Source: Bog-473 sp963755375
GTDB taxonomy: Bacteria > Actinomycetota > Acidimicrobiia > Acidimicrobiales > RAAP-2
Reading direction: 5' to 3'
Length of the DNA: 64,000 bases
Assembly: GCA_963755375.1 (NCBI GenBank)
Contig: CAVWKG010000002.1
Coordinates: 361,964-425,963, forward strand
Part shown: in pieces, positions 8,801 to 17,985 of the stretch
Numbering within the stretch: position 1 is the first letter of the stretch
Layout: every line of letters begins with the position of its first letter
The notes under the pieces: generated by a model
The model's input: the letters and a program-made list of their open reading frames with translations, nothing else
What the model was told of the DNA's origin: nothing
Database searches by the model: none
Position numbers and translations under genes: made by a program

Positions 8801-11800
8801 TCAGGTCCGGGCGGCGGCCGAGACCAGCGTCGTCGAGGTGGTGGTGGAGTTCCTGGGCTCCGTGCTCGTCGCCACCGACGTGGTAGTGGAGGAGGTGGTC
8901 GACGTGTGCGCGGTCGTAGTGGTCGTCGTACCACCCTTCTTCGGGGTCTTCGCCCCCTTGACCGCTGGCACTGTCGTGGTGGTGGTGGTGGTGGGCGATG
9001 TCGTGGACGGCGCTTGCGCCTTGATCACCTGCTGCGCCTGGGTGATCTGCTGTTGCATGAGGTTGATGTCGGTCTGGAATTCCGACAAGTTGCCGGCCTT
9101 CAGCGCAGCCAGCGCATTCGTGTAGTCGGTCTGCGCCGTCTGCAGGAGGCCCGCCACCGCCGCCGGCACCGTGCCGGTCGAGGTCACGCCCGACTCCGAG
9201 GGCACCGTCACGGTCGTCTGCAGCAGATCCGACAACACAGCGGACAGCGATGTGTCGATCTGCACGTTCTTGCCGAGCACTCCCACCACGTACTGCAGCT
9301 GGGGCTGGGGGTTCGTCGTGGGAGATGCGTACAGGGGTCGCAGGTAGACGATGGAGTTGGCGATCGGGACCATCAGCGTCTCCCCCAACAGGACCTCGGA
9401 CCCGTGCTGGTCGAGCAGCGTGATGTCCGACGACACGGTCTTGTTGGCCGAGATCTCCGCGTCCGCGTTGGCCGGGCCCGCCGTCCCCTGCGGGGTTTCG
9501 TAGAGGTTCAGTTGGCCGTACTGACCCGGGTCCGCCAGTCCCACCATCCATGCCGTCAAGTTGAAGTTCTGGTTCGAATTCGAGAGGTTGGTCTGCGAAG
9601 CCGGCACGAAGCCGTCCGAAACGGTGAAGACCTGCTGGCTCGGAGCCGTCCCGGGCAGCGAGTACACCTGGTACTGCGGTGACATGCGAGCCGGAGTGGT
9701 CGAGACCAGCTGGCCCTGGTTGTTATAGGTGTTCTGAGCCAGGAGTGCCTGCGACTGCGGCCCGGCGCCGGCGGTCGGAGAGAGCTGCCAGGCGTTGCTG
9801 GCGGCGTAGAAGGCCCCCGGGTTGGTGAGGTGGTACCGCCCGTAGATGGCGGACTGAATGGAGAAGATGTCGGGCGGGTAGCGGAGGTGCGCCAGCAGCG
9901 AAGCCGGCATCTTCGAAATCGGGGTGAACATGTTCGGGAAGGCGGCTGAGTACGCCTGGAGAATGGGGTCCTGCGGGTCGGCGTCGTAGAACGTCATCTT
10001 CCCCGAGTAGGCGTCGATCACGACCTTCACCGAATTGCGCACGTAGTTGTAGCTCCCCGGCAGGTTGCTGCCCACCGCCACCTGTTGGGTGTTGGCGTTC
10101 TGCGAGTAGGCATAGTTGGCCGTCGTCGTGTAGCCGTCGACGATCCAATCGATGTGCCCGCCGTTGATCACCGCGTAGGGGTCGTGGTCGAAGGTGAGGA
10201 ATGGAGCCGCCGTCTGCGCCATGGACACCGGGTCACGGATGAACATGATGCGCGACTTGTTCGTGATCTGGCTCGAGATCAGAAGGTTGAAGTCGCCCAG
10301 CCGGAGCGCGAAGGCGGCCCGCGTGAAGATCGACGACAGCTGGACCCCGCCGGGGCCCGAGTAGTGGCTCTCGACGTTCGTCCCTCCCGCCTGCTGGTAG
10401 TCGACCTCCAGCTGTTTGGTGTTGGCCACGACGTAGCCCGTCTCGCCCAGGCCGAAATACACGGAAGGCTGGCTAATGGCGGGCATGCCGTTCGTCGACG
10501 ACGGCGGCACGTCCTGGACCGCGAACACGGGGTTGTTGGAGTTGGTCTGGTTGGCCAGCCCCACCGCCGCCCCGTTGCCGTGGGTGTACTGCAGGTGCGT
10601 GTTGACCCACGACGGCGACGGCACGCCGGCAGCCGAGATGTCGCGCACCCCGATCAGCACCGGCGTCCGCTGGTCGTTGAGCGTGTAGCGGTCCACCCCC
10701 AACGACGGGAACGAGTAGTACGACTTGATCCCCTGCAGTCGCTGGAACGTCTGCAGCGAGATCGTCGGGTCCGGGTCCCACTGCCGGATGTTGTTGATGG
10801 TGGGAGAGGCCACGACGGTCTGGCTGGCGCTGATGTTCGTGGCGGCCGGGAAATGGTGCACCTGCACGTCGTTCAGACCGTAGGCGTCCCGGGTGGCCGT
10901 GATGTTCCGCTGGATGTACGGCGCCTCCAGCGAGCTCTGCGCCGGCGTGACCTTGAGCGCCTGCAGCAGCGCGGGGTAGATGATGCCGACCACCAGCGCC
11001 ACGAAGGCCCAGATCCCGATGGCCAGCACCGGGAAGGTCCAGCCCTGGCGCCGGATGTTGAAGAGGAGGATGACGGCGGCGAAGATCGAGACGTAGATGA
11101 GCAACGTCTCCGCCGGCAGGCGGGCGTGCACATCGGTGTACCCGGCGCCGTTGACGTAGCCGTCCTGAGCGTTCACCAGCGAATAGCGCTGCAGGACGTA
11201 GCCGGCCGCCTTGTCCAGCGCGATCAGCGCGAGCAGCACCGAAATGTGCGCCTTGACCGGGGGGCGCACCCGGGGCAGGCCCCGCTGGGGCTGTATCCCG
11301 CCGTTGAAGTAGTGGAACACGAGCGAGACGGCCAACGTCACGATCAGGATGGCCAGGGTCCAGTCCACGACGAAGGTCATGAAGGGCAGGTCGAAGACGT
11401 AGAAGCCGATGTCCTTGTGAAACTGGGGGTCGGTCACGCCGAAGTTGCCGCCGTGGCGGAAGAGGATCCAGTTGTTCCACTGCCCCACCGTCCCCGACGC
11501 CCCGATCAACGCCAGCACGAAGGCCAGTGCGACATAGATCCGCCCGGCATAGGGGCGCACGAACTGCTGGTAGCGGCGGACCAGCTCGTCCTCCTGGGCC
11601 AGCACGATGTCGTGCCCTGCGATGCGGTCGCACACCACGAGGTTGACCCACAGGACGGCGAAGAAGATCGCTCCGAACACGCCGAAGAGGCCGAGCTTGA
11701 TCGCCAGCAGCGTCGAGAAGACGTTGTGCAGGTCCACCGACGAGAACCACAGGCTGTCGGTGTACAGCCCGGCCAGCGACCGCAGCGACACCAGCAGGAT

Positions 11801-11893
11801 CACGATCACGACGACGAAGCCGATCAGCCACCACCGCGCCCGGTGGCGGCGGCGCGGCGAGGGGTCAGCGCTCAGATCGCTGGGGATGCGCAC
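8801..11893 (-). CDS. UPF0182 family large membrane protein
   Basis: The 1030-residue protein has about seven membrane segments in the first 310 residues (for example WWLIGFVVVIVILLVSL), then a very large extracytoplasmic domain. Typical UPF0182 stretches include YTDSLWFSSVDLHNVFSTLL, APYIQRNITATRDAYGL and FNLLISSQITNKSRIMFIRD. The family is widespread in actinobacteria and cyanobacteria and has no known function. The last 70 residues are a threonine-rich low-complexity tail (TTTTTTVPAVKG, TSTTSSTTTS) that could be a wall-spanning or glycosylated linker. The start ATG lies at 11893, with the DivIVA-like gene upstream on the same strand. Confidence 0.92.
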   Translation of the reverse strand: MRIPSDLSADPSPRRRHRARWWLIGFVVVIVILLVSLRSLAGLYTDSLWFSSVDLHNVFSTLLAIKLGLFGVFGAIFFAVLWVNLVVCDRIAGHDIVLAQEDELVRRYQQFVRPYAGRIYVALAFVLALIGASGTVGQWNNWILFRHGGNFGVTDPQFHKDIGFYVFDLPFMTFVVDWTLAILIVTLAVSLVFHYFNGGIQPQRGLPRVRPPVKAHISVLLALIALDKAAGYVLQRYSLVNAQDGYVNGAGYTDVHARLPAETLLIYVSIFAAVILLFNIRRQGWTFPVLAIGIWAFVALVVGIIYPALLQALKVTPAQSSLEAPYIQRNITATRDAYGLNDVQVHHFPAATNISASQTVVASPTINNIRQWDPDPTISLQTFQRLQGIKSYYSFPSLGVDRYTLNDQRTPVLIGVRDISAAGVPSPSWVNTHLQYTHGNGAAVGLANQTNSNNPVFAVQDVPPSSTNGMPAISQPSVYFGLGETGYVVANTKQLEVDYQQAGGTNVESHYSGPGGVQLSSIFTRAAFALRLGDFNLLISSQITNKSRIMFIRDPVSMAQTAAPFLTFDHDPYAVINGGHIDWIVDGYTTTANYAYSQNANTQQVAVGSNLPGSYNYVRNSVKVVIDAYSGKMTFYDADPQDPILQAYSAAFPNMFTPISKMPASLLAHLRYPPDIFSIQSAIYGRYHLTNPGAFYAASNAWQLSPTAGAGPQSQALLAQNTYNNQGQLVSTTPARMSPQYQVYSLPGTAPSQQVFTVSDGFVPASQTNLSNSNQNFNLTAWMVGLADPGQYGQLNLYETPQGTAGPANADAEISANKTVSSDITLLDQHGSEVLLGETLMVPIANSIVYLRPLYASPTTNPQPQLQYVVGVLGKNVQIDTSLSAVLSDLLQTTVTVPSESGVTSTGTVPAAVAGLLQTAQTDYTNALAALKAGNLSEFQTDINLMQQQITQAQQVIKAQAPSTTSPTTTTTTTVPAVKGAKTPKKGGTTTTTTAHTSTTSSTTTSVATSTEPRNSTTTSTTLVSAAART

Positions 11894-11966
11894 GAGGGGA
11901 GCCTAACGTCCGCCGCGCCACCCCCCTGGGGCAGCCACGGGCCACTGTGGCTGAGAGAAGTCCTGG

Positions 11967-13745
11967 TCAGTCGGTCGCCGGCGCAATGAGGCAGCGGCAC
12001 CCCGAATGGGCCGGGGGGTGGGCGTGTCCGGTCGGGAACTTCTCCGAGCCGCTCACCGCGCCGGCCAGCGCGTTGTCCTCGCAATCCGAACACCCGCCGG
12101 CCGTGGTGGCCACCCAGCGCACTTTGCCGTCCGCGCTGGCGGCGGCCACCCCCGCCGAGAACGCCTGCGTGGCCTGGTCGCCGACCAGCCGCTCGACCCG
12201 TTCGCCCCGCCATTCCCGGAAGGCGGCGCCGACGCGGTCCGCCGGGTCGCCCGTCCCTTGCGCGACCTGCCGCCGCAGCGCCGTGACCACCGCGCGGGCC
12301 AGTCCCGCGGACGATTGCTCCACGGCATCGCCTCTCGGGATGGTCGCCGCGCCGGCTCCCGCGAAGATCGTGCCGGCGACGAACGCCTCGTCCAGGTGGC
12401 TGCGCGCCGCGCCGGCGAAGGCCGTCAGGTGCTCGCCCTCCGAACCCATGAGCTCGTCGACGCCGAGCGCCGGCGCGCTGCGCAACTCGTCGAGGAGTCT
12501 GTTCTGGTCGTCTCCCAGGGTGCGCTTCACCATCCGGCTCAGGCGGGCCGTGATCGGTGTCAGCAACTCGTCGCGTCGGGCGATGAGGGGGTCGTCGGGC
12601 CCCGGCACCGCCTCGGCCTCCACCGGGTCGGACCCCTCCGAAGCGGCATCCTCCCCCGTGTCCTCCGCCCCACCGGCGTCGCCGGCGTCGCCGGCGTCGC
12701 GTCCTGCTGCAGTGGCCTTGGCCGGGTCGGGCACCTCGACCACGTCTTCGGTTCCCGCCTTCCCCGCCGTCGCCTGGGTCGGCTGATCGGCCGGCGGCGC
12801 GGGCTCCGCCGACTCCCCCGAGCCGGCACGGATGCGCGCGAAGAGCTCGTCGACCGAGGGGCCGGGCCCACCGCCGTCGTCCTCTCCCGGATCGCCGCCC
12901 GGCCCATCGGGCACGATAGGTGTCGGCCCCGTGGGCGGCACCTCCCCCGTCGCCGCACCCGTCTCGTCCTGGTCGTGGGGCACCTCGGCGGTGCCGAGTC
13001 GGAACTGGTCGGCCACGCCCTGGGCGGCGGCCCGCGCCTCCTCGTCGGTCCGGTCCAGATGGAACAGGATGCCGTCCACCCGGTCACGCACCCCGTGGAC
13101 CGAGGCGGCCATCTCGTCCCGCGCCGCCCGCAGCTGCTCGATCTGGATCCCGAGCCCGCGCCGCCGGGCGGCCAGGTCGGACAGCACGCGGCGGCGCGCC
13201 TCTTGGACCTGGTCGAGGAGGGCCCTACCCTCGTCCTTGGCGCGGGTGATGATTGCCTCCCCCGCGGCAATGGCATCGGTAATGATCCGCTCGCTCTCCA
13301 CCCTGGCCTCCTGTTCCGCGTTCGCGACCAGCAGTTCCACTTCGACGACCCGTTCGGCCGACGCCGCCTCCATGCGCGCCTGCAACTCGTCGACCTGGCT
13401 TTGCGTCTCGCGCAGCAGCGTGGCCGCCCCCTCCTGGGCCTGGACGACGATCCGGGCCGCCTCCTCGTGGGCGTGGCGCAGGATTTGCGCGCTGTGCTGG
13501 CCCAGCGACGCCGTGAGGGTGGCCTCGTCGACCACCGGGTGGGCGGCCCGCTCCTCGGCCTCGGCCAGGGCCGTCCGCAGCTCTTCCTCGCGCGCCTCGA
13601 GCGCTTCGAGGCTGCGGGACACCGATTGGAGGTACGAACGCACCTCGTCGCTGTCGAAGCCCCGCCGGACGACGGCGAAGGAGTGGTGTGCGATGTCGCC
13701 GGTGGCGATCCGGGACGATGAGATGGGGGCGCGTCCTTCTGCCAT
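11967..13745 (-). CDS. DivIVA-domain protein with phage-head-like Cys/His tail
   Basis: A 592-residue protein. Residues about 14-50 match the DivIVA/Wag31 membrane-curvature N-domain (HHSFAVVRRGFDSDEVRSYL). A long coiled coil rich in E/A/R follows to about residue 240, then a disordered acidic/proline linker with short repeats such as DAGDAGDAG. The last ~190 residues form a helical domain ending in C552-x2-C555, H574, H576, H580 and C583-R-C585. That pattern (CxxC, then HPPAHSGCRCLIAP) is like the end of Mu gpF/SPP1 gp7 head-morphogenesis proteins. This fusion is unusual. The protein is probably a polar or septal scaffold; the tail may bind zinc. Confidence 0.8.
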   Translation of the reverse strand: MAEGRAPISSSRIATGDIAHHSFAVVRRGFDSDEVRSYLQSVSRSLEALEAREEELRTALAEAEERAAHPVVDEATLTASLGQHSAQILRHAHEEAARIVVQAQEGAATLLRETQSQVDELQARMEAASAERVVEVELLVANAEQEARVESERIITDAIAAGEAIITRAKDEGRALLDQVQEARRRVLSDLAARRRGLGIQIEQLRAARDEMAASVHGVRDRVDGILFHLDRTDEEARAAAQGVADQFRLGTAEVPHDQDETGAATGEVPPTGPTPIVPDGPGGDPGEDDGGGPGPSVDELFARIRAGSGESAEPAPPADQPTQATAGKAGTEDVVEVPDPAKATAAGRDAGDAGDAGGAEDTGEDAASEGSDPVEAEAVPGPDDPLIARRDELLTPITARLSRMVKRTLGDDQNRLLDELRSAPALGVDELMGSEGEHLTAFAGAARSHLDEAFVAGTIFAGAGAATIPRGDAVEQSSAGLARAVVTALRRQVAQGTGDPADRVGAAFREWRGERVERLVGDQATQAFSAGVAAASADGKVRWVATTAGGCSDCEDNALAGAVSGSEKFPTGHAHPPAHSGCRCLIAPATD

Positions 13746-13754
13746 GGCCAGAGC

Positions 13755-14981
13755 CTACGGCGCCGCCTGGACCGGCACAGGATTGGCGGGCGGCACGTTG
13801 CCCCCCAGCCGTTTGAGGATGCGCAGCACCTGGTTCAGGTTCTTCACGGCGTACACGTGGAGCTGCGGGGTGGCCTTGGACTCGGCGGTGTGCAGCTCCA
13901 CCGAGGGCACAAAGAAGACGGTCGCCCCCGCCCGCTCCACCGCGATGGTCTTCTCTGCCACGCCACCGACGTCACCCACATTGCCGTACTGGTCGATCGT
14001 CCCCGTGGCGGCGACGACCCGGTTGCCCGTCAGGCGCCCGCTGTTCAGCTTGTCGATGATGCCGAGGGCCATGGCCAGGCCGGCCGAAGGTCCGCCGATG
14101 TCCTGCGTGTGCACCGTGACCTTGACGGGGAAGTGCCAGTCCTGCTGCGTCTGCGGGTCGATGCCGAGGAACGCGGTTGGCTTGGTCGGTGGGCCGCAGC
14201 CGGTGTCGACCAATTTCTTCGGTGGAGCGCCCAGCGTCACCGACTTGGTCACGATCGGACCGCTCACGAACTGGCCGACATCGTTGATGGAGGACTCCTC
14301 GACCCTGAGCGCGACGCTCGATCCCGGCGTCAGGCCGTGTAGCGAGTCGACGAGGGAGCAGTCGCTCGTCGTGGGAATGCCGTTCACCGCGGTGATGACC
14401 TGGGCCACGTGCAACGTCGCGGCCGCCGGCGAGTGGGGCTCGATCCCGTAGATGAGCGCGCCGGCGTTCGTCGAGGTAACCCGGTAACCGAGGTGGGACA
14501 GCGCTGCCGCCGTGGCGAACGACTGCGCCTGGGCCATCTGGAGGTACCCCTGGGCGAGATACTGGCTCTCGTTGGGCGTGGGACCGAGCAGCGACGTGCC
14601 GGAGACCACCTCGCTGTCCGAGTCGAAGAACTGGTACTGCAGGTAATTGAGCGCGTTCAGCTGGGTGACGAAGACGTCGGTCAGGAGGACCTTGCCCGTG
14701 AGGGGATGGTCGTCCGCGGCCGGCACCTCGATGTACTGCGCCACCGGCGTGGCGTCTCCCGGCGTGAGCACGAAGTAGTTGACCGAGATGCGGGCGGCGA
14801 CCAGCGTTGCCACCACCAGGACGACCACAACGCCCAAGAAGACGACGGGCCACCTGCGCCGTCGCCCTGCGGGGGCGAACGGCGCAGGCCGCAGCAGCGT
14901 GCCGGCCCCGTTGGAGCCGGCATCGCTGGAGGGGGGGGTCGCCGCGGCTTCCCCGTCGGCGGTCGCGTCAGGTTCGGACAT
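13755..14981 (-). CDS. Secreted/membrane PDZ-Lon protease
   Basis: The 408-residue protease has a disordered N-terminus, one membrane anchor at residues 44-63, a PDZ domain around residues 160-235 and a Lon-type peptidase domain to the end. The catalytic dyad is visible: S299 in GGPSAGLAMALG and K344 in AEKTIAVERAGA. This is the YlbL/SdrC-like family of periplasm-facing Lon-fold proteases, which trim envelope proteins; substrates here are unknown. I start at ATG 14981, since the open frame upstream has unrelated composition. It is divergent from the HEAT-repeat gene, only nine bases apart. Confidence 0.9.
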   Translation of the reverse strand: MSEPDATADGEAAATPPSSDAGSNGAGTLLRPAPFAPAGRRRRWPVVFLGVVVVLVVATLVAARISVNYFVLTPGDATPVAQYIEVPAADDHPLTGKVLLTDVFVTQLNALNYLQYQFFDSDSEVVSGTSLLGPTPNESQYLAQGYLQMAQAQSFATAAALSHLGYRVTSTNAGALIYGIEPHSPAAATLHVAQVITAVNGIPTTSDCSLVDSLHGLTPGSSVALRVEESSINDVGQFVSGPIVTKSVTLGAPPKKLVDTGCGPPTKPTAFLGIDPQTQQDWHFPVKVTVHTQDIGGPSAGLAMALGIIDKLNSGRLTGNRVVAATGTIDQYGNVGDVGGVAEKTIAVERAGATVFFVPSVELHTAESKATPQLHVYAVKNLNQVLRILKRLGGNVPPANPVPVQAAP

Positions 14982-14990
14982 ACTCAGAAG

Positions 14991-15659
14991 GTGAGCGACG
15001 ATGTTGCCACGGATGAGGGTCGCATCGGCCGCGCCGACGTGCGGCGGCGGCGCGTCACCATGGCCGGGCACCGCGGAGACGCAATCCGGGCACGCCGTGG
15101 GCTCGCCGATCCCGATCCTGGCGTGCAGGCGGCGGCGCTGGGTGCGCTGGCCCGCCTCGGCGACCTGACGGCGGCCGACGTCGAGACCGCCCTGAACCGA
15201 GGCGCGCCGGTGGTACGGCGCCGCGCCGTCGAGGTCGCGCTGGGTGCCCGTGGCACGGGGATGCGCTCGTCGTTGCCTCGAGCCGTCATCGGCGCGCTGG
15301 ATGACCCCGACCCACTCGTGGTGGTCGGTGCCGCCTGGTTCCTGGCCGAGCGGCACTCGCAGCCGGCGGTCCCGGTGCTGGCGGCGACCGCGACCGGGCA
15401 CGACGATGCGCGCTGCCGCGAGGCTGCGGTGGCGGCGCTGGGCGCCATCGGCGATCCGGCCGGCCTGGCGGCCGTGCTCAGGGCGCTGCGCGACTCGCCG
15501 ACGGTGCGGCGACGGGCCACGGTCGCGCTGGCGGGCTTCGACGATCCGCGGGTGACGCCCGCGCTCCGTGCGGCGACCGAAGACCGGGACTGGCAGGTCC
15601 GCCAGGCAGCCGGCGAATTGCTCGACGAGCCAGCGGCGCCCCCGGCCGCCTCACCGTGA
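14991..15659 (+). CDS. HEAT-repeat protein
   Basis: The 222-residue protein is built of about five alpha-alpha repeats of roughly 30 residues, for example GLADPDPGVQAAALGALARL, ALDDPDPLVVVGAAWFLAE and ATEDRDWQVRQAAGELL. This is the PBS-lyase/HEAT type that serves as a protein-binding scaffold. No catalytic motif is seen. The start is taken as GTG 14991; ATG 15060 is a possible alternative and no clear ribosome-binding site decides it. The gene is divergent from the PDZ-Lon protease and convergent with mreB. The partner is unknown. Confidence 0.75.
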   Translation: MSDDVATDEGRIGRADVRRRRVTMAGHRGDAIRARRGLADPDPGVQAAALGALARLGDLTAADVETALNRGAPVVRRRAVEVALGARGTGMRSSLPRAVIGALDDPDPLVVVGAAWFLAERHSQPAVPVLAATATGHDDARCREAAVAALGAIGDPAGLAAVLRALRDSPTVRRRATVALAGFDDPRVTPALRAATEDRDWQVRQAAGELLDEPAAPPAASP

Positions 15660-15689
15660 GCGGGCGCGGCCGACGGTGACGCGCTGGAG

Positions 15690-16691
15690 CTAGTCGTCGT
15701 CGGTGAAGAGCCGTTTCAATTTGTCGAAGGACTCGAGGCAGACGCCGGCCCCCTGGACGACGCACTCCAGTGGCGTGTCGACGAGGTGCACCTGGACGGC
15801 GGTGGCATCGGCCAGGCGCTGGGTCATGCCACGGAGCAGCGCGCCGCCGCCGGTGAGATGGATGCCCTCGAAGATGATGTCCTGGGCCAACTCGGGCGGC
15901 GCCTCGCCCAGGCACTCGGCGGCGGCCGCCACGATGGAGGCGACGTTGTCCTCCAGCGCGCCGCGCACCTCGAGCGGGGACAGCACCACCGTCTTGGGCC
16001 GACCCGTCGCCACCTCGCGTCCGCGGATCTCGGCCTGCTGCTCGCCCGCGTGCGGCGCGGCGGAACCGATGGCCAGCTTGACCGCCTCGGCCGTACGCTC
16101 CCCGACGGCCACGCCGTAGGCGTGGCGCACGTAGTTCTGAATGGAGGCGTCGAAGTCGAAGCCGCCGCAGCGCAGCGCCTGCACCGCCACCACGCCGCCC
16201 AGCGAGATCACGGCCATCTCGGCGGTGCCGCCACCGACGTCGACGACCATGTTGCCGACCGGTTCGTGGATCGAGAGCCCGGCCCCGATGGCCGCCGCCA
16301 TCGGCTGCTCGATCAGGAAGCTGGCCGACGCGCCGGCCCGACGCGCCGCCTCCTTCACCGCGCGGCGCTCGACCGCGGTGATGGCGGACGGGACGCAGAT
16401 CAGGACCTTGGGCCGGTTGAGCCGCCCGACCCCCACCCGGCGCAACAGCACGCTGAGCATCCGTTCGGTGACCTCGAAGTCGGTGATGGCGCCGCCCCGG
16501 AGTGGTCGCTCGGCCACGATGTACCCCGGCGTGCGACCGATCATCTGCCACGCGTCCGTGCCGATGGCGAGCACCTCACGGCTGCGCGAATCGAGCGCGA
16601 CGACGGTCGGTTCGTTGAGCACCAGACCCTTCCCCTTGGCATAGACCAGCGTGTTGGCCGTGCCGAGATCGATGGCCAGGTCGCGGGACAT
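15690..16691 (-). CDS. mreB: MreB-like rod-shape actin homologue
   Basis: The 333-residue protein has the actin-fold ATPase signature at its N-terminus (LAIDLGTANTLVYAKGKG), the PHOSPHATE 2-like VVDVGGGTAEMAVISLGG and the adenosine motif LTGGGALLRGM, all typical of MreB/Mbl. It should polymerise beneath the membrane and guide wall synthesis. No mreC, mreD or rodA gene is adjacent; instead it is surrounded by envelope proteases. The start ATG at 16691 is 70 bases from the divergent S1C-like gene. Length is normal for the family. Confidence 0.93.
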   Translation of the reverse strand: MSRDLAIDLGTANTLVYAKGKGLVLNEPTVVALDSRSREVLAIGTDAWQMIGRTPGYIVAERPLRGGAITDFEVTERMLSVLLRRVGVGRLNRPKVLICVPSAITAVERRAVKEAARRAGASASFLIEQPMAAAIGAGLSIHEPVGNMVVDVGGGTAEMAVISLGGVVAVQALRCGGFDFDASIQNYVRHAYGVAVGERTAEAVKLAIGSAAPHAGEQQAEIRGREVATGRPKTVVLSPLEVRGALEDNVASIVAAAAECLGEAPPELAQDIIFEGIHLTGGGALLRGMTQRLADATAVQVHLVDTPLECVVQGAGVCLESFDKLKRLFTDDD

Positions 16692-16761
16692 GGGGCATCA
16701 TGGTACGGCCGGTCCGTCGGCCGACGGCACTTTCCTGGTCTTTCTCGGTATCGTCGCCCAG

Positions 16762-17976
16762 GTGAGTGACGCGCCCGATGAGCCTGAGGACCCCACGCCG
16801 GGCCCCGGTGAGGGCGGGGAAAGCAGCCAGGACGAGTCCGATTCTCCCCAGCGCGGCTGGATCGACCCGGATGACCGGTTGTGGCGCCACCCGAGTGAGG
16901 TGGCCGGTCCAGGGCCCGCGGCGGACGTCCCCTTCGTGCTCAACCCCCCCGGGCGCCAGAACTACCGCAGTGCCGTCATGGTGCTGGTGGGCGTGGGCGC
17001 CGTCATGGCCGTGGTCGCCTGGGTCATCGTGCTGCTCTCGCCGGCGTCGGAGCACCCGTTGGACACCGCCACGCAGGACACGGCCGCCAGCGGGCCGCTG
17101 ACCACGCTGGCCGGTGCGCAGAATGCGGTGCCGGCGGCGGCCCAGGCGGCCGGGCACTCCATCGTCGAGCTCCAGGCGACCACCACCCACGGCACGGTCC
17201 TGCTCGTCGGTGTCGCCGTGGCCGAGGGGGGTCTGGTGGCCACGACCGCCGACCTCCTGGGCGGGCTGCGGCACATCGTCACGGTCGGACCCGACGGCAA
17301 GCTCCAGCAGGCCTCGGTGGTCGGCGTGGACAAGACGTCCGACGTCGCGCTGGTCAGCGTTGCCGAGGATCTTCCGGTGGCAACCTTCGCCGATGACACC
17401 ACCCTCGCCAGCGGCACGCCCGACATGGCCCTCACCTTCGTGCCCGCGGGACGAAGCTCGGTCGCGCTGCACTGCACCTTCGGGTCGGTGACCGACGTCG
17501 GGGCCGCCATCACCAGCGGGCCTGCCTCCACCATGCCGTCGATCACCTCGTCCCCCACGCCGTCGCTCGTCGCCGGCGAGCCGTTGTTGAACGCCGGCGG
17601 CGGCGTGATCGGGATCCTCTACGACGCCGACCCGGGCACCTCCCCCGCTACCTTCCTGCCGAGCGACCTCGTCGTGGGCGTCGCCGACGACCTCCGGTCC
17701 CAGAACCGGGTGGTGCACGGCTGGCTGGGGGTGCAGGGCACCGATGCCCCCGGCAACGGGGGGGCCAGGGTGGCGCAGGTGCAGTCCGGCGGCCCGGCCT
17801 CGGGCCGCCTGCAGGTGGGCCAGCTCATCGTGGCCGTTGATTCCACACCGGTGCGCTCCATGGCGGAGCTGCGCGCCCGGCTCTACGTCCTCCCGCCGGG
17901 GACGGCCGTCACCCTGTCGGTCCAGCAACCAGTCGGGACGAAGGCCGTGGACATCACGCTCGGCACGTCCTCCTAG
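16762..17976 (+). CDS. S1C-like (HtrA) membrane protein, degenerate triad
   Basis: The 404-residue protein has an acidic cytosolic region with WRHPSEV (41-47), one membrane span (71-93), a trypsin-like S1C domain (about 120-305) and a PDZ domain (about 317-400). It resembles HtrA/DegP, but the catalytic histidine position reads TTAD (D164 in place of H) and the serine position reads VAGEPL (A271 in place of S). Only the aspartate equivalent (D194, TSDVAL) remains. It is therefore probably a non-catalytic chaperone or binding protein. The GTG at 16762 gives the first sensible N-terminus; the frame is open upstream into mreB. Confidence 0.75.
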   Translation: MSDAPDEPEDPTPGPGEGGESSQDESDSPQRGWIDPDDRLWRHPSEVAGPGPAADVPFVLNPPGRQNYRSAVMVLVGVGAVMAVVAWVIVLLSPASEHPLDTATQDTAASGPLTTLAGAQNAVPAAAQAAGHSIVELQATTTHGTVLLVGVAVAEGGLVATTADLLGGLRHIVTVGPDGKLQQASVVGVDKTSDVALVSVAEDLPVATFADDTTLASGTPDMALTFVPAGRSSVALHCTFGSVTDVGAAITSGPASTMPSITSSPTPSLVAGEPLLNAGGGVIGILYDADPGTSPATFLPSDLVVGVADDLRSQNRVVHGWLGVQGTDAPGNGGARVAQVQSGGPASGRLQVGQLIVAVDSTPVRSMAELRARLYVLPPGTAVTLSVQQPVGTKAVDITLGTSS

Positions 17977-17985
17977 CATGCAAGG

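Noticed and set aside
8199..9682. Plus-strand frames over the poly-proline and threonine-rich gene ends
   Set aside because: They arise from the low-complexity codons of the minus-strand genes (G-rich and V-rich translations).
10085..11989. Long open frame (634 codons) on the plus strand
   Set aside because: It lies fully opposite the UPF0182 gene, is rich in R, H, D and V and has no domain; a GC-rich shadow.
12676..12710. Short GGCGTCGCC-type repeat as a possible regulatory or CRISPR-like array
   Set aside because: It is in frame inside the DivIVA-like gene and codes for a DAG repeat in the linker.
12006..13721. Long open frame (571 codons) on the plus strand
   Set aside because: Antisense to the DivIVA-like gene, with shadow-type composition.
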